Assembly (NCBI RefSeq): GCF_927798095.1
Contig: NZ_CAKMMF010000008.1
Coordinates: 124,001-188,000 of the forward strand
Direction of reading: 5' to 3'
DNA: 64,000 nucleotides
From: Paenibacillus plantiphilus
Lineage (GTDB): Bacteria; Bacillota; Bacilli; Paenibacillales; Paenibacillaceae
The stretch's first letter is position 1. Each line of letters starts with the position of its first letter. The notes below the pieces were generated by a model. The model saw nothing but the letters and a program-made list of their open reading frames with translations, searched no databases and had not been told where the DNA came from. Positions 27,740-36,003 of the stretch are shown piece after piece. The translations under genes were made by a program, and so were the position numbers.

Positions 27740-28449
27740 AGGGCGAGCTCCTTCCGTGATGGAGCGGTCGGCGCTTTCCCAGCCCGATGCGCCTCATTGA
27801 GATCGCTTATATGAACACGCTTTACGAATCTCTCAGCTAAATTCAAGTCATGGGTCACCGTAATGAGCGTTATTTTCTCCGTTAAACAAATATTCAACAG
27901 CAGCTCGGTAAGCTCGCCAGCCGTTTCCCAATCCAGACTGCCTGTAGGCTCGTCGGCCAGTATAAGGGGCGGGTTATGGATGAGCGCGCGAATGATGGCT
28001 ACCCGCTGCTGCTGTCCTCTCGACAGCTGTGATGGCAGATGGTGCATCCTGTCATGGAGCCCCACCTGCTGGAACCAATGATTCAGGAGGTTATTTTTCT
28101 CTTTTAACAACAGCGTTCCGGGCAAGACCAGCTCAATATTCTGCTTGGCAGTCAGCGAAGGGATGAGGTGAAAGTCTTGGAAAATATATCCTATGCTAGT
28201 AGCGCGATACTGATCCCGCTGAGCTTCTGACAGTTGATGCAAGGGCTTGGAGAAGACATGAATCTCGCCTTTATCGGGACTTATGATCCCAGCGAGCAGA
28301 TGCAGCAGCGTACTTTTGCCGGAGCCGCTTGGACCAATAATGGCGATTTTCTCACCTGCAGCTACGTCCCAGCTTGGAATGCTCAGAATTGGAATTTGCT
28401 TGCCTTGAACGGTAAAGCCCTTCGAAACCTGACGAATCGAAATCATCAC
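27736..28449 (-). CDS. ABC transporter ATP-binding protein (LolD/MacB type)
   Basis: 237 residues. Walker A GPSGSGKST, Q-loop YIFQDFHL, signature LSRGQQQR (Arg for the second Gly), Walker B LILADEPTGSLD and H-loop VTHD are all visible; LADEPTGSLD is typical of the LolD/MacB/FtsE group. Its ribosome site GAGGAGTG sits just before the start. It overlaps the permease gene by 4 bases. The gene starts only about 16 bases after the T-tract of the terminator behind the alkaline phosphatase, so it either shares the upstream transcript by read-through or has a promoter inside the upstream gene. Confidence 0.9.
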   Translation of the reverse strand: MMISIRQVSKGFTVQGKQIPILSIPSWDVAAGEKIAIIGPSGSGKSTLLHLLAGIISPDKGEIHVFSKPLHQLSEAQRDQYRATSIGYIFQDFHLIPSLTAKQNIELVLPGTLLLKEKNNLLNHWFQQVGLHDRMHHLPSQLSRGQQQRVAIIRALIHNPPLILADEPTGSLDWETAGELTELLLNICLTEKITLITVTHDLNLAERFVKRVHISDLNEAHRAGKAPTAPSRKELAL

Positions 28450-28465
28450 TATTCACTCCTCATGC

Positions 28466-28494
28466 AAAAACAGGAGAACGACGTTCTCCTGTTA
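28466..28494 (-). terminator. Strong terminator after alkaline phosphatase
   Basis: Perfect 11-base arms AACAGGAGAAC and GTTCTCCTGTT around a 3-base loop, followed on the minus strand by TTTG. It lies directly in front of the ABC ATPase gene. Confidence 0.85.
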
Positions 28495-28512
28495 AATGGT
28501 GGATATTCGTGC

Positions 28513-30219
28513 TTATTTCAAAATAATGCGCTCGGAGAGTGCATCCCATTTCAACGCTGAACCCGTCAGCTTGCTGAAGGCATCCAATGGGAGGTAATAG
28601 GCGCCATTGTCCAGATCAGCCTTGTAGCTTGCCGCAGTGCCGTTAACCTTAACGGCAAGGGTGCTCTTATTGATCGATACAGTCCGATTGCCTTTGGAGA
28701 GGATGACTGCTGCTGCATCTGATTTGTACTTGCCGCCAAGCGCTTGCACAAGTGCCTGAACAGGATAGAGAACCGCTCCCTCACGGGACACCTTGAATTT
28801 CGGATAGAGATGCTTGGATTGGAGCTGTGCTGTAGCTTTCTTCAAATCGACGCCGATGATCTCTGCGGAAGCAAGCGCGATCCCGGTGTTGTCGATCTGC
28901 CCCTTGACCTTGGAAGAGATCGGACCGTATGCCCATACCCCTACATCAACGCCAGAGTGGCCGTGACCAGCCCAGCCTACCAGCAGGCGCTTGGAGATGA
29001 CTGCATTGTAGCCGCCTTCTCTTCCATAAGAGGAGCCGTCGCCATCGAGAATTTGCTGTGCTTCCTCATCTGACAGATCGGTTATGCCTGTGTTTGCTGC
29101 TACAATCTTCTTGATATCAGCGATTGTGCCCGCCTCTTTGAGCGTGTTCGCTATCGATTCGGAGGAATGCTTTTGCTTGCCCCACTGATCAATATTGAGC
29201 TCGTAGATGTTGTCTCGGGACAACGAGAGGCCGCCAGTCTCATGGTCGGCTGTAATGACGATAGATGTATTGCCGTCCTTCTTGGCAAAGTCCATCGCTA
29301 CTTTAACAGCAGCATCGAAATCCAACGTTTCTTGAATGGTCGAAGGGAAATCATTGGCATGACTGGCATGGTCGATTCGACCGCCTTCAATCATAATCGC
29401 AAAACCGTTCTTGTTGGAGGACAGCACCTCCAATGCTTTACCTGTCATTGCTGCAAGGCTAGGCGTTTTGGCATCGCGATCCGGTGTATAAGCAATGTGG
29501 GAGGAATTGAAGAGTCCAATAACTTTGCTGTTCTTGCTCGTCAATGCTTTCAAGGAAGCCGCATCAGTGACGTGCTTGTAGCCCTTAGCCGTGAAATCGT
29601 TAATGATCGATTTGTCGCTGCGCTTGCCTTTCTCATCCTTGCTTAAGAAAAACTGCTGTCCGCCGCCCAGAAGAACGTCGACGCCGCTTTCCAAATATTG
29701 CGATGCAATAGCGGCCTCGTTGTCACGGCTGCGAACATGGGAAGCATACACAGCTGGCGTAGCATGCGTGATTCTCGCAGTTGTTACGAGTCCAGTAGAT
29801 TTGCCGCTCATTTCTGCAGCTTCGATGACAGAGGCGTATGGCTTGGATACATCCTCATTCGAGACACTGATGGCAGCATTATACGTTTTATTGCCCGTTG
29901 CAAAAGCTGTGCCTGCAGAAGCGGAGTCTGTTACTGCCCCGGATACGATTTTCCCCCCGTCCTCGCCCTTATCCGCATAAGTGGTTGCTTGACCAACATA
30001 ATAGGCATCGAGATTCAAATGCTCCTTGCCCATTCTGGTCTTGGCATACAGCCGGGCAGCGGATACTTGGGCAGGGCCCATGCCGTCGCCGATTAACACG
30101 ATCAGGTTTTTCGATTGCGGTTTCTTCGTGTTGTTGTCCTTAGCCGTTACGATTGATCCCGAAAGAACAACCGATAGCGCGAGTCCAGCAAGCAGCATTC
30201 CTTTGGCAGTTTTCTTCAC
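28513..30219 (-). CDS. Secreted alkaline phosphatase with C-terminal copper-amine-oxidase-N-like domain
   Basis: 568 residues, GTG start 30219 behind GGAGGG. A signal peptide precedes the mature enzyme (KNLIVLIGDGMG). The catalytic Ser lies in the VTDSASAGTA motif, and metal ligands appear in GGRIDHASHAND and ADHETGG. The enzyme hydrolyses phosphomonoesters outside the cell. After about residue 460, a domain of about 100 residues (PVQALVQALGG, ITS-like repeats, YLPLDAFSKLTG) matches the copper-amine-oxidase N-like domain that Paenibacillus often attaches to secreted proteins. A Pho-box-like array lies upstream, so expression should rise under phosphate starvation. Confidence 0.92.
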   Translation of the reverse strand: MKKTAKGMLLAGLALSVVLSGSIVTAKDNNTKKPQSKNLIVLIGDGMGPAQVSAARLYAKTRMGKEHLNLDAYYVGQATTYADKGEDGGKIVSGAVTDSASAGTAFATGNKTYNAAISVSNEDVSKPYASVIEAAEMSGKSTGLVTTARITHATPAVYASHVRSRDNEAAIASQYLESGVDVLLGGGQQFFLSKDEKGKRSDKSIINDFTAKGYKHVTDAASLKALTSKNSKVIGLFNSSHIAYTPDRDAKTPSLAAMTGKALEVLSSNKNGFAIMIEGGRIDHASHANDFPSTIQETLDFDAAVKVAMDFAKKDGNTSIVITADHETGGLSLSRDNIYELNIDQWGKQKHSSESIANTLKEAGTIADIKKIVAANTGITDLSDEEAQQILDGDGSSYGREGGYNAVISKRLLVGWAGHGHSGVDVGVWAYGPISSKVKGQIDNTGIALASAEIIGVDLKKATAQLQSKHLYPKFKVSREGAVLYPVQALVQALGGKYKSDAAAVILSKGNRTVSINKSTLAVKVNGTAASYKADLDNGAYYLPLDAFSKLTGSALKWDALSERIILK

Positions 30220-30258
30220 AAATGTTTCCCTCCATTTATGTATATACTTGCAACCCAG

Positions 30259-30312
30259 ATTCTACTTGCCGCGCATACGGGGAATGTTATGGCCCTGTTA
30301 AGAAATTATGAA
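30259..30312 (-). promoter_or_regulatory. Pho-box and promoter upstream of alkaline phosphatase
   Basis: On the minus strand, three TTxACA-like units (TTCATA, TTAACA, ATAACA) recur with an 11-base period at 30285-30312. This is the PhoP-binding pattern of Bacillus. A TAGAAT -10 element (30259-30264) follows 20 bases after the last unit. Confidence 0.65.
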
Positions 30313-30480
30313 TGTTCCCGCAGATGCTGCCAGACTCACGCACAGATAGAATGCAGTGCTTGGCGGGATAGGATGCCGGTATGGTAGCATATAGTCGAAT
30401 TACCAATCGTGATAAGGCGAACGTGGGAGGAATATGAGGCGGAGCGAAGCGCCGTCTCTAAGGATTTTGGAGGGAATTGC

Positions 30481-31311
30481 ATGATGGAGTTGAAATTAAC
30501 GGAGCAGCAGCTCCAGGAAATTGTTGAGTGGGAGGATCAGGATGGCAAGGATCGTGTTCGAAGCCACATTGAATGGATTCTGTCTCAATTGGAGCGAAAT
30601 CAATATGTGGACGAGCAGGGTAAAACACAGGAGGGCGATGTACGCAAGAGTCTGGAAAAATGGTTGGATTCAAGACAACTGCTTCAGGTTGTATTGAAGA
30701 GTGAAGCTATGAAGGTCACCTGCCGCAAGGTGACAAATGACCATCAGGTCACGAAAGCGGCCTATTCCTGGGAGCAATCGAACCGTTGGTCAGGCGGGGA
30801 GAAATGGAGTAAAAATATGACGCTGTTTCTCGGCCTTCTGAATTATGTTGCCGAGCGCCGTCAGTATATTAAAGCCAATATGAAGCTGCACCGGACGGTT
30901 ATTTTGGACAATCCGTTCGGCAAGGCATCCAGCGATCATGTGCTCAGCCCCGTTTTCTTTATCGCCGAGCAGTTGGGATTCCAGATCATCGCCTTAACCG
31001 CCCATGCGGAAGGAAAGTTTCTGCAGGACTATTTTCCGATCGTTTACAGCTGCCGCCTTCGGAGCACCACGGATGCCTCCAAGCAGCTCATCGAATCGGC
31101 CCAGCGGGTACAGCATGCTTATTTCCGGGATCATGCTCCTGAAACGTTGGAGCGGATTGATTCACGGATGGATCAGATAGATATGTTTTGGGAAAGGTTC
31201 TTCTGGCGACTAGCTATACGAAACCTGCGTATACTCTTGCCGCTGCAGATCCGGGGTGCAAGGAATAAACCTCACAGACAGTTGGCTTGGTATAGTTTTA
31301 TGGTATTGTGA
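30481..31311 (+). pseudogene. SMC-like ATPase, C-terminal part only
   Basis: 276 residues from ATG 30481, which has a fair ribosome site (TTGGAGGG). The open frame extends upstream to GTG 30409 without one. The content is only the C-terminal ATPase lobe of a large coiled-coil ATPase: signature WSGGEKW, a Walker B of the form TVILDNPFG, and the H-loop IIALTAH. The Walker A lobe and most of the coiled coil are absent, and no matching upstream half is in the window. It is therefore most likely the remnant of a gene of over 1000 codons, although the ribosome site leaves open that the lobe is still made. The last 35 residues look unrelated to the ATPase. Confidence 0.65.
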
Positions 31312-31346
31312 GAGTATTGTGAGAATAAAAAAGAGGAGTGAGTGCT

Positions 31347-31376
31347 ATGGCAAGCTATCTGCTTCTGAATTCTTAG
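31347..31376 (+). other. Nine-codon open frame with a strong ribosome site
   Basis: GAGGAGTGAGTGCT precedes an ATG that opens only MASYLLLNS before a TAG. It may be the beheaded start of a lost gene or a short leader. The bases up to the next gene hold nothing else that I recognise. Confidence 0.3.
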
Positions 31377-31492
31377 TGGTTTATATTATTGATAACATTC
31401 ATTTCTTTTTTTGTTCCTTATTTTTATCATTAGGAAATGCTTAAGATGGGATGGTCTTGCTTCTATGCTTGGAAAGAGGGGAACTGACGACA

Positions 31493-32626
31493 ATGGTGTA
31501 TATTTGCAGAATCGAACTGGATGAGATCAAGCCAAAGATTTGGCGGGAATTTCAATTTCATCCGGATGTGACGTTTCATCAGCTTCACAAAATCATCCAA
31601 GTGGTCATGGGATGGGAAAATTACCATTTGTACGAATTTCATGTGAACGAGAGAGTGATCGGGCTGCCCGCTCCGTCATTCGAACATGTGAAAGATCGTG
31701 AGGTGCTGAATGCCCGGAGAGAATCCGTTCAGAAGCATATTCACGAGGAAAGTACTTTTTTTACCTATGTTTATGATTTTGGCGATGATTGGAGGCACAC
31801 GGTTACGTTGATCAAAATCGACTCATCGACATCCGATCCAGCGCCTTTGTGTCTGGATGGAGCCCGCAGCTGTCCGCAGGAAGATGTAGGCGGCGTTTTG
31901 GGACATCAGCATATGCTGGAAGTATTGTTTACTCCCAATCATCCGGAACGGGATCAATTTATTGGCTGGGTTCGAGAAGGTTACACTCCTGAACATTTTT
32001 CCTGCGAAGAAGTGAACATGGAGCTTTTGATGCAAAAGGACAAGCTTATACCCAAATCACACATTAAACGATCAGATGGCAAAAAACCTGTGAAACTTAT
32101 GAAATCGACTCTGAATAAGCATTTGAAACAGCTGAGCAACGACCAATTGATCGATTTGGTGAAGGCTTGCTTTGACGCCAGTAAAGATATGGAGAAGTTT
32201 CTTGCTATTCGAATACTGGGCGATGAAGCGGTAAAGTCCCTGTTTCACGAGTATCGCAAGAAGGTTGAGCAACAATTTTTCCCTGAACGGGGTTTCGGCA
32301 AGCTTAAGCTTCAGGAAGCGAAAAAAGCGATATCGGAATTCGAAAGATTGACCGGAAGCGTCAAGTACAGTATGGAACTGCAGCTGATCTATGTCGAAAA
32401 TGGAGTTGATTTCACCCTAAGCTACGGGGATATCGATGAGCGCTTCTACAACAGCATGGAGTCCGTGTATGCTGATGTCATTAATCTGGTGAATGAGGAT
32501 GAAACAGCCGAGTTGTTCGACGAATACGAGGAGCGCATCGAAGCGATTGTCTCGAAAACGGAAGAAATGGGCTGGGGTTTTCATGACGGATTAGCTGCTC
32601 TGTACGCTCAGATACGTTGGATTTAG
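31493..32626 (+). CDS. pRiA4b ORF-3-like protein with DUF6155-like C-terminus
   Basis: 377 residues, ATG 31493. Residues 1-180 match the plasmid pRiA4b ORF-3 family: VYICRIELDEIKPKIWRE at the start, the GWENYHLYEF strand, YVYDFGDDWRHTV, and a Cys-bearing CLDGARSCPQEDVGG turn. The C-terminal half (about 205-370) is helical with the LKLQEAKKAISEFERLTG and FTLSYGDIDERFYNSM blocks, similar to DUF6155. Neither part has a firmly known function; the first is common on plasmids and in mobile regions. No partner gene is close on the same strand except the truncated toxin gene downstream. Confidence 0.75.
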   Translation: MVYICRIELDEIKPKIWREFQFHPDVTFHQLHKIIQVVMGWENYHLYEFHVNERVIGLPAPSFEHVKDREVLNARRESVQKHIHEESTFFTYVYDFGDDWRHTVTLIKIDSSTSDPAPLCLDGARSCPQEDVGGVLGHQHMLEVLFTPNHPERDQFIGWVREGYTPEHFSCEEVNMELLMQKDKLIPKSHIKRSDGKKPVKLMKSTLNKHLKQLSNDQLIDLVKACFDASKDMEKFLAIRILGDEAVKSLFHEYRKKVEQQFFPERGFGKLKLQEAKKAISEFERLTGSVKYSMELQLIYVENGVDFTLSYGDIDERFYNSMESVYADVINLVNEDETAELFDEYEERIEAIVSKTEEMGWGFHDGLAALYAQIRWI

Positions 32627-32658
32627 GTGAGAATTGCGGTCGTGGATTTGCCCGTATA

Positions 32659-32735
32659 TGCACTTCTGGGTCGCTGCCCACATACAATATAGAATGAACT
32701 TTATTGTATGCGGGGGAGGCGATACCCGGCAATCT
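32659..32735 (+). promoter_or_regulatory. Copy of the sigK leader, with a sigma-E-type promoter, before the toxin fragment
   Basis: ATGCAC, TCTGGG, CGCTGCC, ACATA and TAGAATGAA recur in the same order as upstream of sigK at 50340, followed by a similar GGGGG/CCCGG stretch. CATACAAT (32681-32688), 15 bases after GCACTT, fits a sigma-E -10 and -35. Confidence 0.5.
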
Positions 32736-32778
32736 TACCTTGAACCAACGTCAGGAAACGGCTTGCCAGAGGTTTCGC

Positions 32779-33180
32779 ATGAATGATCCGCTGATGGTTG
32801 TGTTCGCAGGAAACAACGGCAGCGGCAAAAGCACCATTCGCAACCTGATCGTGGACTCACTTGGAATCAGCATTAATATTGACCCCGATGCATTGGCCCG
32901 CAAAATTTCCTCCGAGCATCCGGAACAGTACCGAATTTCAGCAGGAAAAGAAGCGATTCAACTCGCCCGGCATTGTATTGCTCACAAGAGAAGCTTTTCG
33001 GTTGAAACTACGCTGGCAGGAGGCAACGTCGTTCGGCTTATGCGAGCTGCCAAAGCTGCCGGATTTACCCTCATGCTGTTTTATGTTGGACTTCGCGATG
33101 TCCGTCTCAATATTGAACGCGTTGCAAGCCGGGTTCGCAATGGTGGGCATGATATTCCGTCGGAGGATATCGGGGTGTAA
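32779..33180 (+). pseudogene. Zeta-toxin-like kinase, truncated
   Basis: 133 residues from ATG 32779 (an in-frame TTG lies at 32704). A P-loop GNNGSGKST, the NIDPDALAR strand, FSVETTLAG and the RVASRVRNGGHDIPSEDI block identify a zeta-toxin family kinase, the group that phosphorylates UDP-N-acetylglucosamine. Family members normally go on for another 50-60 residues after GGHDIP; here a TAA follows at once. Without pause in the same frame, the sequence becomes the body of a YbaK-like protein. So a recombination event joined two genes and cut both. No antitoxin is seen. A sporulation-type promoter copy lies upstream, which is unusual for such a gene. Confidence 0.7.
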
Positions 33181-33552
33181 AGCGCACTGGAAGGCGCAGA
33201 CTACTTTGGCATTGAGATCGGACAAACAGCCCCGACTTTAATTTTGAAGACAGACAAAGGCTATTATTCTCTCATCCTTTCGGGTGATTATGGACGAGTT
33301 GATTTTGAAGTGTTAAAAGAACTTTTGAAGCTTGATGAGATCAAATTGGCCAAGCCGCAAGAAGTAGAACAAGTTACAGGATGTAAGATTGGAGATGTAT
33401 CATTAATAAATCCTAGCCTTCCTACGATAATGGACAGAGGGTTGCATCGATTCCCATATATTTATGGTGGAACAGGGATGTCGCAGACGACGTTGAAAAT
33501 ACAGCCCCGAGATGTAGAGAAGTTAAATCATGTCGTCGGATTTTTAAGATAG
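33181..33552 (+). pseudogene. YbaK/ProX-like aminoacyl-tRNA deacylase, missing its N-terminus
   Basis: From just after the toxin stop the same frame reads ALEGADYFGIEIGQTAPTLI and continues for about 123 codons to a TAG. The FGIEIGQTAPTLILKT, LILSGDYGRVD, EVEQVTGCKIGDV and YIYGGTG blocks are the YbaK/prolyl-tRNA-editing fold. About 25 N-terminal residues are missing. A TTG at 33244 could restart translation but would leave out the first strand. Probably non-functional. Confidence 0.65.
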
Positions 33553-33685
33553 CTGACAATCGTAGGAGATAACGGAAATCTGATCTTCATCGATCCTAAA
33601 TAGTTGCATGTATCTCTGCTCTTAATTTGTTATAATAAAAGGAGTGATTTATACAAACAGTTAGGTTAGCGGAGGTAGCATCCAG

Positions 33686-34759
33686 TTGAAGAGAATTACG
33701 ATGCAGCAGATTGCCGACCATCTCGGCCTGTCCAAGTTTGCCGTTTCCAAGGCGCTCTCGGGCAAAGGCGGCGTAAGTGAAGCAACTAAAAAAAGGGTCA
33801 TTCAAGCGGCCTCTGAGCTTGGCTATTTCGGGCAAAAATCCGCATATGTGAAAAATCAAATCCCTGCGGAAAGAAAAGCATCCATCCATGGCAAGCGGTC
33901 AGTGCTCGTGCTCATGCCTAATACTCGGTTTCAAAACAAGGAATCGCTTTATTGGGGGAAAATATTAGAGGGTATTTCCGAGGAGCTGGATGTGCGTCAG
34001 CTTGGTATGATTATTGTATCGGATTCCAGATCCGAAGATTTCTTGCATGTACTGAATCTGGAAGGGATTCTGGGCATGATCGGGGTCGGACAGATCGAAT
34101 CATCGCTGTTGCTGGAGGTACACCGATTAGGGCTGCCGCTTATTCTTGTAGACCACGAGGATGCGCTCATTCCGACGGATACGGTATTTGCTAACAATAG
34201 GGACAGCATGTCGCGGCTATGCACGCATTTGGTCGGTCTTGGCCATACCAGACTTCATTTTCTCGGTGACATTCAGTTCTCAAGCAGCTTCCATGACCGC
34301 TGGATTGGCTTTCGGGAGGTGCTGGAATTGAACGGATTGACAGTGCCCGATCGTCAAGATCCGATGCTGCGGCTGCGTGGCGTGGAGATAGGTGAATATG
34401 GTTCGGATGTTAAGGAATGGATTGCAGCACAGAAGAGAAACAAGCCGATGCCTTCCGCGCTCGTCTGCGCCAATGATTCCATTGCCCTGCACGTGCGGCA
34501 GCTGCTCAAGGAAGCGGATATAGAAGTGCCTGCCGGAATGGCAATCACGGGATTTGACAATATCGACGACGCTTATCGCAGCGATCCGCCGATTACGACT
34601 GTTGATGTGCCGAAACAGGCGATGGGCCATAGAGCGGTTAAGAGACTTCTGGAACGCATCAGCAATCCGGAACAGCCCTATGAAAAAATATTAGTGTGCG
34701 CCGAGTTGGTTCATCGGGATTCTACAGCAGCTCCGGTGTCGGCAGACGCGCAAAAATAA
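33686..34759 (+). CDS. LacI-family transcriptional regulator
   Basis: 357 residues. The start is TTG 33686, 10 bases after GGAGG, because the helix-turn-helix begins at once (ITMQQIADHLGLSKFAVSKALSG). The hinge is followed by a periplasmic-binding-protein-like sugar domain with NRDSMSRLCTHL, LGDIQFSSSFHDRW and the typical C-terminal TTVDVPKQAMGHRAVKRLLE. It converges on the mannan-degradation genes and shares their terminator. It could sense a mannan-derived sugar, but its target is not shown by the sequence. Confidence 0.88.
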   Translation: MKRITMQQIADHLGLSKFAVSKALSGKGGVSEATKKRVIQAASELGYFGQKSAYVKNQIPAERKASIHGKRSVLVLMPNTRFQNKESLYWGKILEGISEELDVRQLGMIIVSDSRSEDFLHVLNLEGILGMIGVGQIESSLLLEVHRLGLPLILVDHEDALIPTDTVFANNRDSMSRLCTHLVGLGHTRLHFLGDIQFSSSFHDRWIGFREVLELNGLTVPDRQDPMLRLRGVEIGEYGSDVKEWIAAQKRNKPMPSALVCANDSIALHVRQLLKEADIEVPAGMAITGFDNIDDAYRSDPPITTVDVPKQAMGHRAVKRLLERISNPEQPYEKILVCAELVHRDSTAAPVSADAQK

Positions 34760-34760
34760 A

Positions 34761-34794
34761 GGCTAGAGCGGAAAACTTCCCGCTCTAGCCTTTT
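34761..34794. terminator. Bidirectional terminator
   Basis: GGCTAGAGCGG pairs with CCGCTCTAGCC, followed by TTTT; upstream AAAATAAA gives the T-run for the minus strand. It serves both the LacI gene and the convergent GH130 gene. Confidence 0.85.
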
Positions 34795-34816
34795 GACATT
34801 ATTGTGGCTGCAGAAA

Positions 34817-35989
34817 CTAGCGAAGTGACAGATTGCGGTTAATCAGTTCAATCCGCTGGGCCACGCAGGCATAGGAGCGGAAAGCATCCTCGGGCGTATT
34901 CAGAACGTAGTCCAGCAGACGGTCTACCGTTGTGGCAGCCACATGGATACGTGTATCGGAGGAAGCGTAATAAATATAGACGTCGCCATTCTCGGTTGCA
35001 ATAACACCATTGCAGAACACCACATTGGATACATCGCCTACGCGCTCCTCGCCTTCCGGCGCAATCAGGTGGCCGCCCGGACGATAAGTGGCCTCATACG
35101 GTTTGTCCAGATCGGTGAGAAACGCATACAGTACGTAGCGTAGTCCGGCTGCCGTATTGCGTACCCCGTGGGCGATGTGGAGCCATCCGTGCTTCGTCTT
35201 GATCGGCGCAGGGCCTTGACCGTTCTTGACTTCTTTAATCGTATGATAATGACGTTCGTCGATGATGATTTCGTTGTCGATGACCGCGTTCTCAATAGAC
35301 GCCGACAATCCCCAGCCGATGCCGCCGCCGGAGCCCGTATCGATGAAACCGTCCTGCGGACGTGTATAGAACGCATACTTGCCGTCCACGAATTCCGGAT
35401 GAAGCACGACGTTGCGCTGTTGGGCGGACGGGGTCTTCAGATCAGCGAGGCGTTCCCACGTGACCAGGTCTTTCGTCCGTGCGATGCCACACAGTGCGAC
35501 TGCGCTGGAAAGGTCTCCGCGTGGAGCGTCAGGATCTTTCCGCTCGGTGCAGAACAAGCCGTAAATCCAGCCGTCCTCGTGCTGAACGAGACGCATATCA
35601 TATACGTTCGTATCTGGTACGTCCGTTTCCGGCATCACGACAGGGTGGTCCCAGAAACGAAATCCGTCTACGCCGTTATCGCTTTCCGCGATGGCAAAGA
35701 ACGATTTGCGGTCAACGCCTTCCACGCGTGCGACCAAATAGTATTTGCCGTTCAGGTAGATCGCGCCCGGATTGAGGATGGCGTTGATTCCAAGCCTTTC
35801 GGAGAAGTAAGGATTCGTCTCCGGGTTATAATCATACTTCCAGATTAACGGCGCGTGCTGCGCTGTGAGCACAGGGTATTTATAACGGTCATAAACGCCA
35901 TTGCCCAATGGCACCGCTTCGTTGCGTCGGTTAAGCAGCGTTTCGTAACGTTCGGTTAATTGGTTCTTTCGTTCCTCGAATAGATGCAT
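34817..35989 (-). CDS. 4-O-beta-D-mannosyl-D-glucose phosphorylase (GH130, subfamily 1 type)
   Basis: 390 residues, the usual length of GH130_1 enzymes. It splits mannosyl-glucose with phosphate to mannose-1-phosphate and glucose in the cytoplasm. Visible marks are five-bladed propeller repeats, [38 protein letters not shown], the [20 protein letters not shown] phosphate-site region and [14 protein letters not shown]. No signal peptide. It is the last gene of a three-gene minus-strand operon whose other members make its substrate: the epimerase 14 bases upstream converts mannobiose to mannosyl-glucose. The pairing with an epimerase favours this specificity over the mannooligosaccharide phosphorylase also found in this window. 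Confidence 0.9.
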   Translation of the reverse strand: MHLFEERKNQLTERYETLLNRRNEAVPLGNGVYDRYKYPVLTAQHAPLIWKYDYNPETNPYFSERLGINAILNPGAIYLNGKYYLVARVEGVDRKSFFAIAESDNGVDGFRFWDHPVVMPETDVPDTNVYDMRLVQHEDGWIYGLFCTERKDPDAPRGDLSSAVALCGIARTKDLVTWERLADLKTPSAQQRNVVLHPEFVDGKYAFYTRPQDGFIDTGSGGGIGWGLSASIENAVIDNEIIIDERHYHTIKEVKNGQGPAPIKTKHGWLHIAHGVRNTAAGLRYVLYAFLTDLDKPYEATYRPGGHLIAPEGEERVGDVSNVVFCNGVIATENGDVYIYYASSDTRIHVAATTVDRLLDYVLNTPEDAFRSYACVAQRIELINRNLSLR

Positions 35990-36003
35990 AGTATGTTCCT
36001 CCG

